A DNA stretch of 64,000 bases from the NCBI RefSeq assembly GCF_001437055.1, contig NZ_JQBW01000004.1, positions 124,001 through 188,000 on the forward strand. Direction: 5' to 3'. The position numbers and the translations under genes are program-made. Under the pieces are notes generated by a model, which saw only the letters and a list, made by a program, of their open reading frames with translations, was not told where the DNA came from and ran no database searches. This document shows, in pieces, positions 8,358 to 16,292 of this stretch. The number at the start of each line of letters is the position of its first letter. The stretch's first letter is position 1. This DNA comes from Limosilactobacillus secaliphilus. GTDB taxonomy: Bacteria > Bacillota > Bacilli > Lactobacillales > Lactobacillaceae.

Positions 8358-8672
8358 TCAAGAAACCCCTAAAGTCAGTTTTGCGGCCGTACTCATGCGG
8401 TCACGGGTCCAACGCGGGTGCGTGATAAATTCAACATCGACGTTCTTGACTTCTGGAACCTTCATCACGGCGTCCTTAACCATCCGTGCTAGTTGACCAG
8501 TGATGGGACAACCTAAGATCTCCAAAATTAATTCAATCAAGCAAATTCCATTTTCATCGAGGTCAATGGTTTCCACAAAACCCATATTCACTATATCAAC
8601 CCCGAGTTCAGGGTCTACGACTGTCGATAACTGCTTCACGATATCGGCTTTAATGGTCTTTGCGTCACGCAT
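8358..8672 (-). CDS. DUF59/MIP18-family (SufT-like) iron-sulfur maturation protein
   Basis: 104 residues covering a single DUF59 domain. Visible marks are VDPELGVDIVNMGFV near the N-terminus, the conserved Cys in LGCPITGQL, and the closing HPRWTRDRM segment. Proteins of this family help put Fe-S clusters into target enzymes. It starts 10 bp after the stop of the serine dehydratase alpha gene, whose product needs a 4Fe-4S cluster, so it is probably the maturation partner of that enzyme (inference from context). The ATG at 8672 has AGGTGG five bases upstream; a GTG three codons earlier is less likely. Last gene of the operon. Confidence 0.85.
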   Translation of the reverse strand: MRDAKTIKADIVKQLSTVVDPELGVDIVNMGFVETIDLDENGICLIELILEILGCPITGQLARMVKDAVMKVPEVKNVDVEFITHPRWTRDRMSTAAKLTLGVS

Positions 8673-8681
8673 GGCAACCAC

Positions 8682-9566
8682 CTACTTAACGTCTTTACCG
8701 AAGATCTTTGCCCGGATCCGTTGACCAGTTGGGGTACCGGCCAAACCGCCCATTCCAGTTTCACGCAGAGAAGACGGCAGGTTGCGGCCCACCTTATCCA
8801 TTGCTTGAATGCACTCGTCAGCGGGAATCAAACTTGTACAGCCAGCCAATGCTAGGTCGGCTGCAACCAGAGCATTCGCTGTCCCAATGGCATTGCGCTT
8901 GACACATGGCACTTCCACCAAACCGGCAATCGGGTCACAAACCAAGCCCAACAAGTTGCTGATGGCAATCGACAAAGCTTCAGCACTCTGCTGCGGCGTG
9001 CCACCAGCAGCCTCAACAGCGGCAGCGGCAGCCATTGCGGACGCGCTGCCAACTTCCGCTTGACAACCACCAGTTGCCCCGGCGATGTTGGCGTGATTAG
9101 CAATGACTAGGCCAAAGCCCCCAGCAGTAAAGAGGAAGTTGACCAACTGTTCTTCGCTCAGGTGAAGACGATCTTCAAGAGCCGCAATCACACCAGGCAT
9201 GGTACCGGCCGAACCGGCAGTTGGGGTCGCGCAAATAACTCCCAGTGCCGCGTTGACTTCGTTGGTGGCCAAGGCTGCTTGAACGGCGCCCATCATGGTG
9301 TCACCGGACAATGACTTATGCTGTTCGCGATACTTCTTCACCTTGATGGCTTCACCACCAGTCAATCCCGTTGGTGAGTGGACCCCGGCGCCCGTCTCAC
9401 CTTTCTTAACGGCTTGACGCATTGTATCCAGATTACGCTTCATCTTATTCCAGACGGCATCCCTTGAGACACCAGAATCGGCTACCTCAGCATCGATAAT
9501 TAGTTGGCAAATCGGCTGCTTTTTCTTCTCCGCAGTCGTCACAATTTGTTTAATACTTTCGTACAT
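8682..9566 (-). CDS. sdaAA: L-serine dehydratase, iron-sulfur-dependent, alpha subunit
   Basis: 294 residues, normal for the alpha subunit of the two-subunit enzyme that turns L-serine into pyruvate and ammonia. Cys112 (in VICATPTAGS), Cys168 (GGCQAEVG), Cys210 (LVCDPIAG) and Cys221 (VPCVKRN) lie in the conserved segments that bind the 4Fe-4S cluster and substrate. It follows sdaAB by 9 bp and precedes the DUF59 gene, so the three form one operon. Pyruvate made here would join the pool that includes the pta route. A candidate cre site lies at the operon promoter. Confidence 0.96.
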   Translation of the reverse strand: MYESIKQIVTTAEKKKQPICQLIIDAEVADSGVSRDAVWNKMKRNLDTMRQAVKKGETGAGVHSPTGLTGGEAIKVKKYREQHKSLSGDTMMGAVQAALATNEVNAALGVICATPTAGSAGTMPGVIAALEDRLHLSEEQLVNFLFTAGGFGLVIANHANIAGATGGCQAEVGSASAMAAAAAVEAAGGTPQQSAEALSIAISNLLGLVCDPIAGLVEVPCVKRNAIGTANALVAADLALAGCTSLIPADECIQAMDKVGRNLPSSLRETGMGGLAGTPTGQRIRAKIFGKDVK

Positions 9567-9575
9567 ATTATCAAC

Positions 9576-10238
9576 CTACTTTAAAAAGACGATTCCTTTG
9601 TACTTCTTCTCTAGTTCAGCAATCTTTTCTGGTGACAGGTTCTTCAGCGTATCGAATTCGTACAGGTCACCAGTTGTGGCTTTCTTCTTCCGTTCCTTGA
9701 GCTGGCTGCCACCCATCAATTGCTCCTTCAACGCTTGGATTTGATGCAGGTTCTTATCCCGATCAAGGTACAGGACCATCGGCAGTGGGCCAGTTGGCGT
9801 TAATTCAACATTTTGGGCCTTAACGGAACGAATTTCGATGGCCCCGCCACCAACGGAACAGCCACCCACTGTGGTATGGTGACTGCCGTTTTCCATTTCC
9901 AAAATAGCGGTGTTCGGGTGGTGAATCGGGCTTGGCCCCTCTTCTTCAACGTAGCGGATATCGATACCCGCAGCCTTTGCCAACTGTGGCGCTTTCGGCA
10001 CCCGTTTATCATCCGGCGCAAAACCCATAATACCGGCAGCAATCGCAAAGTCAGTACCGTGACCACGGTGAGTCTTAGCGAACGACTCATAGTAATGAAC
10101 CGTGACCTTAGTCGGTACATCCTGAAAGATCACCCGGGCTGCCCGACCAATGGCAACTGCCCCGGCCGTATGTGAACTGGAAGGACCGACCATGATCGGC
10201 CCGATAATATCAAAGACACTCCGATAAATGCTTGACAT
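9576..10238 (-). CDS. sdaAB: L-serine dehydratase, iron-sulfur-dependent, beta subunit
   Basis: 220 residues, first gene of the operon. The N-terminal 150 residues match the beta fold, with FDIIGPIMVGPSSSHTAGA near the start, GHGTDFA and the VGGCSVGGG segment. In the Bacillus type the last 70 residues form an ACT domain. Here the C-terminus, from about 150, is charged and Lys-rich (EKIAELEKKYKG) and does not show the ACT pattern. This suggests loss or strong divergence of the regulatory domain. A good ribosome site (AGGAGG) precedes the ATG. Confidence 0.94.
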   Translation of the reverse strand: MSSIYRSVFDIIGPIMVGPSSSHTAGAVAIGRAARVIFQDVPTKVTVHYYESFAKTHRGHGTDFAIAAGIMGFAPDDKRVPKAPQLAKAAGIDIRYVEEEGPSPIHHPNTAILEMENGSHHTTVGGCSVGGGAIEIRSVKAQNVELTPTGPLPMVLYLDRDKNLHQIQALKEQLMGGSQLKERKKKATTGDLYEFDTLKNLSPEKIAELEKKYKGIVFLK

Positions 10239-10257
10239 AACGTACCTCCTAAATATA

Positions 10258-10301
10258 TGAAAGCGCTTGATCCATTACAATTTTAACACTTTAATTGACA
10301 A
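10258..10301 (-). promoter_or_regulatory. sda operon promoter with candidate cre site
   Basis: On the minus strand, TTGTCA (10301-10296), 16 bp, then TGTAAT (10279-10274). Just downstream, 10258-10271 reads TGAAAGCGCTTGAT on the plus strand. One half is an excellent CcpA cre half-site; the other half is poor. The position after the -10 box would allow roadblock repression by glucose. Confidence 0.5.
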
Positions 10302-10335
10302 ATCAGTGCAAACACCAGACCTAATTAATCGCAAA

Positions 10336-10361
10336 GAAAAAGGACGATCGAAAGCGTCCTT
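10336..10361 (-). terminator. Terminator of the SDR gene
   Basis: On the minus strand, the stem AAGGACG/CGTCCTT (10361-10355 and 10346-10340) is followed by TTTTC. It lies about 40 bp past the SDR stop. Confidence 0.8.
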
Positions 10362-10400
10362 CTCGTTCTGGGTTAATTATCTAAGGTTAACGGTGATAAA

Positions 10401-11228
10401 TTAATGTTTCAAAATATCATGCATGTTCTTTTCGGGAACAAAGGAGTTGGTTGACCAGCCACCATCGATCACCAGGTCCGAACCAGTCATAAACTTGCTC
10501 TCGTCAGATGCCAGGTAGACAAAGGCATAGCCAATGTCATCTGGTTCACCTGCGTAAGGTGGCAGGTTGATCCGTCCCTTGTGCAAAGCGCCCATGGCTT
10601 CTTGTGAATGAATTCCTGAGTCTTCTACCATGCCGGTAAAGATTGGGCCTGGGTTGACGTTGTTTACCCGGATATTGTATTGAGCATACCATTGAGCGGC
10701 GTGCCGGGTCATTGCATCAACAGCACCTTTGGAAGCGGAATATGATACTGAGCCGGCGTCTGAATAACCACCCATCAATGCCGCTACGGACGACGTATTG
10801 ATGATGGAACCTTTGCCCTTGCCGTCGTTGTTCTTCATCATTACGGGGATAACCTTCTTCATGCCCAGCCAAACACCCTTTGCGTTGACGTTCATGATGA
10901 AGTCCCAATCATCCTCGGAAGTTTCCAGCAAGCTCTTGGTAACATGGCTACCAGCATTGTTGACCAAAACGTCGATCGTACCGAACTGGTCTACCGTTTC
11001 GTCAACGACACGCTGCCAATCACCAGCATCCGCCACATTCAGCTTTTTAACGACGACTTTTCCGCCCGCATCGTTGAATGGCTTAACCTCTTTTTCCAAC
11101 AGCTCGACACGGTGGCCAGTAGTAGCAACCACTTGTGCGCCTTCTGCAGCCATGAGTTTAACCCCGGAAAGACCAATGCCCCGCGAAGCTCCCGTAATCA
11201 ATACTACCTTACCGTCTAAACGACCCAT
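10401..11228 (-). CDS. Short-chain dehydrogenase/reductase (SDR)
   Basis: 275 residues with a classical Rossmann fold: the cofactor motif TGASRGIG at about 13-20, NNAG around 90, the catalytic Ser and the YSASK motif around 165-170, then PGPIFTGM. It is an NAD(P)-dependent oxidoreductase on an alcohol or carbonyl substrate that cannot be told from the sequence. I use the ATG at 11228 because AGGA lies eight bases before it; a TTG six codons upstream runs into the ribosome site itself. Single-gene unit with its own terminator, divergent from the amino-acid permease. Confidence 0.93.
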   Translation of the reverse strand: MGRLDGKVVLITGASRGIGLSGVKLMAAEGAQVVATTGHRVELLEKEVKPFNDAGGKVVVKKLNVADAGDWQRVVDETVDQFGTIDVLVNNAGSHVTKSLLETSEDDWDFIMNVNAKGVWLGMKKVIPVMMKNNDGKGKGSIINTSSVAALMGGYSDAGSVSYSASKGAVDAMTRHAAQWYAQYNIRVNNVNPGPIFTGMVEDSGIHSQEAMGALHKGRINLPPYAGEPDDIGYAFVYLASDESKFMTGSDLVIDGGWSTNSFVPEKNMHDILKH

Positions 11229-11400
11229 TTCATCATTTCCTTTCAATTACTAATCGTTGATAATTATAGGTGATTGTGAAATAAATAACAATTTTTATTT
11301 GATTGTTTTTATGCCGTAAAGAGAGAATTTATAGTATGATTATATGAGTACTTGAACAAGTCGCGCTATTTTGATCAACTGTTGACTTATTTGAATATGC

Positions 11401-11472
11401 AATGTGATGGTCAGATGGTCATCGCATTTTCTTTCATCAAGAGACTTGCAGTCAATTGACGCAAGCCTTTTT
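11401..11472 (+). promoter_or_regulatory. Two-hairpin leader of the amino-acid permease
   Basis: Hairpin 1: AATGTGATG (11401-11409) with CATCGCATT (11420-11428), one wobble, then TTTTCTTTC. Hairpin 2: CTTGC (11445-11449) with GCAAG (11461-11465) enclosing the palindrome TCAATTGA, then CCTTTTT. Both look like terminators and lie before the ATG at 11509. I see no T-box sequence. They may attenuate permease expression or end an upstream short transcript. Confidence 0.5.
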
Positions 11473-11508
11473 GTTGTGGATACTACTAAAAACAAAAGGA
11501 GTGAGATA

Positions 11509-12843
11509 ATGACAAATCGACAAAGCAATGCCGTAGAACGGCAAATGGGTTTCTGGAGCATTGTCCTGTTCGGTATCAACGGGATCCTTGGCTCAGGAAT
11601 CTTTCTGCTGCCCGGCAACGGTTACAAGCTGTTTGGCCCAGCCAGTCTGATTTCCTTAGCGGTCGATGCCGTCTTAGTTTTGATGATTGGGATGTGTTTC
11701 GCTGAATGTTCCGGTCTCTTTGATGAAACCGGTGGCGCCTACCTCTATGCCAAGACCGCCTTTGGCCCATTTGTGGGTTACGAAATTGGGTTGGTCACCT
11801 GGGCCATCCGGATCATTGCTGAAGGAACCTTATACGTCGGGATCGCCACTGCTGCTGCCAGCCTGTACAAGCCGTGGTCGACCCCGCTGGCGAAAAACAT
11901 CATCGTAACCATCATCGGGATCATCATTATCGCCATCAACTGTACAGGGGTTAAGACACCGACGTTGATCAACGATATCATCACGGTGGCCAAGCTGACA
12001 CCGATTTTGGCCATTGCCGTGATTGGGGTCTTCTTCATGCATCCGCATAACTTCTCGCCTTTCTTCCTGCCAGGCAGCACCCCCACCGGTTTTGCCCATG
12101 CAACCGTGACCCTCTTCTTCGTCTTCACTGGGGTTGAATCGCTGGTTATCACCGCCGGGAACATGAAGAACCCGGCCAAGAATCTGCCAAAGGCGCTCTT
12201 GCTGGTCATTGGGGTCGTTGCCCTGATCTACATGCTGGTCATGATTTCCTGTATCGGGATTCTCGGGCCTCAACTTGCCAAGACCAGTGTTCCCCTGCAA
12301 GATGCTGCTAGAGCTGTGGCTGGTCGAGTTGGTCAATCCGTTATCATCGTCGGTACCTTCCTATCGATGGGCGGGATTGCGCTGAACGCGTCATTCATCT
12401 CACCACGACTGGTTGCGTCCTTAGCCGACAACCGGCAAATGCCACTGGTCCTGGGCCGCGAAAGCAAGAAGGGTGCGCCAATCGTTGCCATTTTTGTTCA
12501 CATTGCTTTGGTCCTGCTAGTTGCTTACTCCGGCAGTTACGAATCCTTAGTCAGCATCTCGGTGGTTTCACGTTTTGCCCAATACATTCCGACCTGCCTG
12601 GCCGTGATCGTCTTCCGCAAGACTATGAAAGACAAACCGCGTGAATTCAAGATTCCGGGCGGCTACACCATTCCGATCCTGGCGTTGATTGTTTCCGTCT
12701 GGCTCTTGGCACACACGCAGGCCTACCAACTCATTGCCGGCTTCGGTGCCTTAGTCATCATCCTGCCATTCTACTTCATTACCGGTCAACATAAACGCGA
12801 CCAAAAGATGGAAGCAGAAGCCAAAAACAACGAGAATAAATAA
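11509..12843 (+). CDS. APC-family amino-acid permease
   Basis: 444 residues with about twelve hydrophobic helices. The first helix has the substrate-binding GINGILGSGIFLLPG pattern of the amino acid-polyamine-organocation family, and TGGAYLYAKTAFG follows in helix 3. The C-terminus is short, charged and cytoplasmic (HKRDQKMEAEAKNNENK). The ATG at 11509 is preceded by AAAGGAGTGAG, a clear ribosome site; an in-frame ATG at 11404 lies inside the hairpin leader and is not credible. Substrate unknown. It stands alone on the plus strand, ending at a bidirectional terminator. Confidence 0.93.
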   Translation: MTNRQSNAVERQMGFWSIVLFGINGILGSGIFLLPGNGYKLFGPASLISLAVDAVLVLMIGMCFAECSGLFDETGGAYLYAKTAFGPFVGYEIGLVTWAIRIIAEGTLYVGIATAAASLYKPWSTPLAKNIIVTIIGIIIIAINCTGVKTPTLINDIITVAKLTPILAIAVIGVFFMHPHNFSPFFLPGSTPTGFAHATVTLFFVFTGVESLVITAGNMKNPAKNLPKALLLVIGVVALIYMLVMISCIGILGPQLAKTSVPLQDAARAVAGRVGQSVIIVGTFLSMGGIALNASFISPRLVASLADNRQMPLVLGRESKKGAPIVAIFVHIALVLLVAYSGSYESLVSISVVSRFAQYIPTCLAVIVFRKTMKDKPREFKIPGGYTIPILALIVSVWLLAHTQAYQLIAGFGALVIILPFYFITGQHKRDQKMEAEAKNNENK

Positions 12844-12857
12844 AGAACGATAAATGC

Positions 12858-12893
12858 AAAAGCCTCGCCGATGTTAAATCAGCGAGGCTTTTT
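12858..12893. terminator. Bidirectional terminator between permease and P-type ATPase
   Basis: AAAAGCCTCGC (12858-12868) pairs with GCGAGGCTTTTT (12882-12893), with A and T runs on the two sides. It serves both converging genes. Confidence 0.88.
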
Positions 12894-12899
12894 AGTTTC

Positions 12900-15269
12900 C
12901 TACAGTTTGAATTTATCCCACCAGCGAACGCCATGCTTGGGTTTGCGCTGCCAGTGTTGCCAACTCTGAGCAAAGTACTTGCACAGCCAGCGCACGTCAA
13001 TCAGAACCGCCTCGGCTGCCAGCAAGAAGACCAAACCCAAGGCCAGCACGAGGAAGGATGGACGCACAAAGCGGAACAGTTCACCCATCAACGTTACCGC
13101 AGTAATGAAGCCCACCGCTGACACCAGGATGGTCAAGCCACGGATGATGGTCAACGGGCGCGACAGGTAGACCAGCATGACGATCCCGACGAAGGCCATG
13201 ATGAAAGCCGATACGGTGGAAACATCTGCATTGCTCATGTGGAAAATGTTACCCACTACCATCAGCAGGCCAATCGCAAAGACGTCGACTAATGCGGCCG
13301 GAAAGGCGTTCCCTAAGACCGTCCGAATAAAGTGGCCCTTGATCCGGGAGTGGTCTGGTTCAAAAGTTAACAGGTAACCGGGAATCCCAATCATAAAGGC
13401 TGAGATCAGCGAAACCTGGGCACTGCGTAATGGATAAGTCATACTGGTGAAGACGGTGAGCAATGCCAGCAAGAATGAGAAGATATTCTTGATCAAGAAC
13501 AGGCTTGCCGATCGCTGGATGTTGTTAACGGTCCGTCGTCCTTCATCGACAATCTGCGGCATCGTCGAAAAGTCAGACTTCAACAGGACAATCTGGGCAG
13601 CATTCATCGCCGCACTGGCTCCCGATGCCATTGCCACACTGCAATCGGCCGTCTTCATCGCTAAGATGTCGTTGACCCCGTCGCCAGTCATCGCCACGGT
13701 GTGACCCTGCGCCTGCAAAGCCTCGATCAGTTGCTTCTTTTGATCAGGGGTAACGCGGCCAAAGACGGTGTTCTCCTCCGCTGCCTTTTTGATGTCGTCA
13801 TCTTTGATCGTGCGGGCATCGATGTAATGATCCGCCCCAGCAATGCCGGCCGCTTGTGCCACTGCCGCGACCGTTACCGGGTTGTCACCAGAAATGACCT
13901 TAATGTTCACATCTTGTTTGGCGAAAAACTTAAAGGTCGCAACAGCATTTTTGCGGACCGGGTTGTGCAGGATGATAAAGGCCAGTGGCTGAATCGCATG
14001 GGCAAAGTGGTCGCCGTCCATGTGGTCTTTGTAATGACCATACACCAGGACCCGGAAGCCCTTTTGCGAATATTGGTCGACCGTTGACTGATAGTTTGCG
14101 AACTGGTCCTGCAGCAGATTCTCTGGTGCCCCTAGCGCAACGGTATCATCGGCATACACAATGGCACTGTACTTATTGGCCGACTTAAACGGGATGATTC
14201 TTTGCGCCCTATCTAAGGTCACCTTCGGGAAATACGCCTGCAGGGCACGCATCGTTTCATTATCGGCACTGAACTGGTGGACGGTATTGCCAATCTCTTC
14301 GTACAGGTGGTCAACTGCATTCGTTTGGACCGGCACAATCTTCTTCACCTGCATGTCGGGTTCGGTGATAGTGCCCGTCTTATCAATGCACAAGGTGTCG
14401 ACGCGCGACAGTTGTTCGATGCTATGCATGTTGTGCAATAACACTTTGCGGCAAGCCAGGCGGACTGCCGATGTAGCCAGGGCCACCGTTACCAAGAGGT
14501 ACAGCCCCTCCGGAATCATGCCGATGATGGCCGCCACCATGCCGTTGATGGCCGCACTAAAGGTCAAGTGGTTGAATAACAAAGATTGGGCAACCATTAT
14601 CAAGCCCAGCGGAATAATGATGATCCCGATCCATTTGACAATCCGGTCGATCGCCTTGACCATTTCACCTTGGTCTTCACGGACGGTACTTTTGGCCTTT
14701 TGTACCAGTTTAGCGGCATAGGTGTCGTTGCCAACTTTCACGACTTTCGCCATGCCGGACCCGCTAACGACGTAACTGCCGGACAGTAGTTGGTCACCAG
14801 ATTGTTTAACGATTTCGTCGCTTTCACCGGTCAAAATGGATTCATTGACTGACATGTTCCCGCTGATCAATTCGGCATCAACGGAAATCTGGTCGCCGGC
14901 TTGGAGGTGGATCAAGTCGTCAATCACCAGCTGATCAACCCGGATCTGCTGTGCAGTTCCATCCCGGGTAACGATGACGCTGGGGACGCTCACAATTGTC
15001 AGCTTGCTCAGGGTTTTCTGCGAACGCACTTCTTGAAAGATCCCCATCAATGAGTTGGTGATGACCACCGGCAAGAACAAGAAATCACTGATCGTGAAGT
15101 GACCACCCAACAAAATCAGGATAGTGATCACCAAAAAGATCAGGTTGAAGTAGGTAAACACGTTTTCGTGAACGATTTGCCGGAAGGTCTTTTCCGGCCC
15201 TTGATCCTGCTGATTGACCTTTCCTTGCCGGATTCGCGTGTGGACTTGTTGTGCAGTTAATCCTTTCAT
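12900..15269 (-). CDS. P-type cation-transporting ATPase (CtpE-like)
   Basis: 789 residues. In order: actuator domain with the LTGES dephosphorylation motif at about 130, a membrane pair with IPEGL (about 255), the phosphorylation motif DKTGT (Asp about 295), a nucleotide-binding domain, the MTGDGVND hinge (about 555), and four to six C-terminal helices. The IPEGLYLL motif in place of the metal-binding CPC/SPC or the usual PEGLP, and the short N-terminus without metal-binding Cys, place it near the CtpE group. CtpE is a calcium-uptake pump in mycobacteria; the ion here is not proven. The ATG at 15269 has AAGGAGGG upstream. Confidence 0.9.
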   Translation of the reverse strand: MKGLTAQQVHTRIRQGKVNQQDQGPEKTFRQIVHENVFTYFNLIFLVITILILLGGHFTISDFLFLPVVITNSLMGIFQEVRSQKTLSKLTIVSVPSVIVTRDGTAQQIRVDQLVIDDLIHLQAGDQISVDAELISGNMSVNESILTGESDEIVKQSGDQLLSGSYVVSGSGMAKVVKVGNDTYAAKLVQKAKSTVREDQGEMVKAIDRIVKWIGIIIIPLGLIMVAQSLLFNHLTFSAAINGMVAAIIGMIPEGLYLLVTVALATSAVRLACRKVLLHNMHSIEQLSRVDTLCIDKTGTITEPDMQVKKIVPVQTNAVDHLYEEIGNTVHQFSADNETMRALQAYFPKVTLDRAQRIIPFKSANKYSAIVYADDTVALGAPENLLQDQFANYQSTVDQYSQKGFRVLVYGHYKDHMDGDHFAHAIQPLAFIILHNPVRKNAVATFKFFAKQDVNIKVISGDNPVTVAAVAQAAGIAGADHYIDARTIKDDDIKKAAEENTVFGRVTPDQKKQLIEALQAQGHTVAMTGDGVNDILAMKTADCSVAMASGASAAMNAAQIVLLKSDFSTMPQIVDEGRRTVNNIQRSASLFLIKNIFSFLLALLTVFTSMTYPLRSAQVSLISAFMIGIPGYLLTFEPDHSRIKGHFIRTVLGNAFPAALVDVFAIGLLMVVGNIFHMSNADVSTVSAFIMAFVGIVMLVYLSRPLTIIRGLTILVSAVGFITAVTLMGELFRFVRPSFLVLALGLVFLLAAEAVLIDVRWLCKYFAQSWQHWQRKPKHGVRWWDKFKL

Positions 15270-15316
15270 CAGCGACCCTCCTTTTTTATTCATAGTTTAG
15301 CATAACCAGGATCATT

Positions 15317-15348
15317 ACAAAAAGGCGTGACCACTACGATCACGCCTT
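15317..15348 (-). terminator. Terminator of the LysM protein gene
   Basis: A perfect 9-bp stem AAGGCGTGA/TCACGCCTT (15322-15330, 15340-15348). On the minus strand it is followed by TTTTTG. It lies 30 bp past the stop codon. Confidence 0.9.
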
Positions 15349-15377
15349 AAATTTTGTATTTAGCTATTATTTAATTT

Positions 15378-15962
15378 TTAGTACCAACCATTGGCCATCC
15401 AGTGAGCCTGTGCAGCCGTCCAGGAACCGTAACGACTAGCCACGTATTGGTCGGCTACCCGGTCCTGGTTTTCAGGTGACAGATCACCATTCAGGTAGGA
15501 CATATCCAGTTGGTAACGGCCATAGTAACGACCGTTTTGAGCAGTATAACTGCCGCCTGATTCACGCTGAGCGATCCATTCCTTAGCGGCTGCATCGCTG
15601 GCTGACAGGTTACTGTTACTACTATTGCTGTTATTGTTATTATTGTTGTTTTGAGCAGGTGCCTTTGATTGGCTTTGGTTATTCTTAACATCCTGCTTCG
15701 TAGCTGGCTTGATCTGGCCGTTACTCTTGATTAAAAGCTTATCGCCAACATGAATCATATTAATATCCTTAAGGTGGTTCTGGCTGGCCAGAGCATTAAC
15801 TAAGCTACCATCGTGGTTGAACTTCTGCGAAATACTGTAAAGAGTATCGCCCTCTTTAACCGTGTAAATCGTGTCGGCGCTAGCAACAGCCGTGGCAGTG
15901 GAAATTCCCAATACAACTGCACCTAAAGTTGCGGACGCTTTGATTAAGTTCTTCTTTGACAT
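15378..15962 (-). CDS. Secreted LysM protein of the aggregation-promoting-factor type
   Basis: 194 residues. A signal peptide (1-29, cleaved near AVASADT) is followed by one LysM domain (about 31-77, YTVKEGDTLYSISQKF) that binds peptidoglycan, a flexible linker rich in Gln, Asn and Ser (about 95-120, including a run of seven Asn), and a C-terminal 70-residue domain. That domain has WIAQRESGGSY, YYGRYQLD and the closing AHWMANGWY, as in Apf-type proteins and the transglycosylase-like fold with catalytic-type Glu in RES. These proteins are often abundant and affect cell shape and aggregation in lactobacilli. Single gene with its own terminator. Confidence 0.9.
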   Translation of the reverse strand: MSKKNLIKASATLGAVVLGISTATAVASADTIYTVKEGDTLYSISQKFNHDGSLVNALASQNHLKDINMIHVGDKLLIKSNGQIKPATKQDVKNNQSQSKAPAQNNNNNNNSNSSNSNLSASDAAAKEWIAQRESGGSYTAQNGRYYGRYQLDMSYLNGDLSPENQDRVADQYVASRYGSWTAAQAHWMANGWY

Positions 15963-16211
15963 GAATAAACCTTCCTTTTTCTAACCTAATATTTAATCTT
16001 TCCTTATCAACAATGCTTATGTTAGTGCGCCAGTGTTACCAGTAAGTAACAGGGACTTTGCTTTTTGCGCCTGCCAGCAGATATGTCTGTAACATAATGT
16101 AACAAAGCAATTCAGGCGTTGCGGTTTTCGACGAATAAATCGCTTCCAAACGTATTGGGATAAGGGTTCTTAGGCTAGCCTAAAGTTAGAAGTTAAGATT
16201 TAATAAAATTA
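15963..16211. other. Regulatory intergenic region upstream of the LysM gene
   Basis: About 250 bp with no coding sequence. It contains TGTAACATAATGTAAC (around 16089-16104) and an inverted pair GTTAC...GTAAC nearby. These TGTWAC-like repeats resemble WalR-type sites, but the spacing is 10 rather than 11 bp. A cell-wall stress regulator could act here; this is only a suggestion. Confidence 0.35.
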
Positions 16212-16268
16212 CTAAAAAAGAAGCAACCAATCGACATTTTCCGTTAAAAAAACATCGATTGATTGCTT
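16212..16268 (-). terminator. Terminator of the Cof hydrolase gene
   Basis: A long stem AAGCAACCAATCGA/TCGATTGATTGCTT (16221-16234, 16255-16268) with a 20-nt loop. On the minus strand it is followed by CTTTTTT. Confidence 0.82.
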
Positions 16269-16292
16269 AATTGCGTCTATTTGAGGCTTATA

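Noticed and set aside
11404-11508. N-terminal extension of the amino-acid permease (start at 11404)
   Set aside because: It lies in the hairpin leader, has no ribosome site, and the ATG at 11509 has an excellent one.
15590-15690. CRISPR-like short repeats
   Set aside because: Trinucleotide-type coding repeats in a low-complexity linker, with no unique spacers of constant length.
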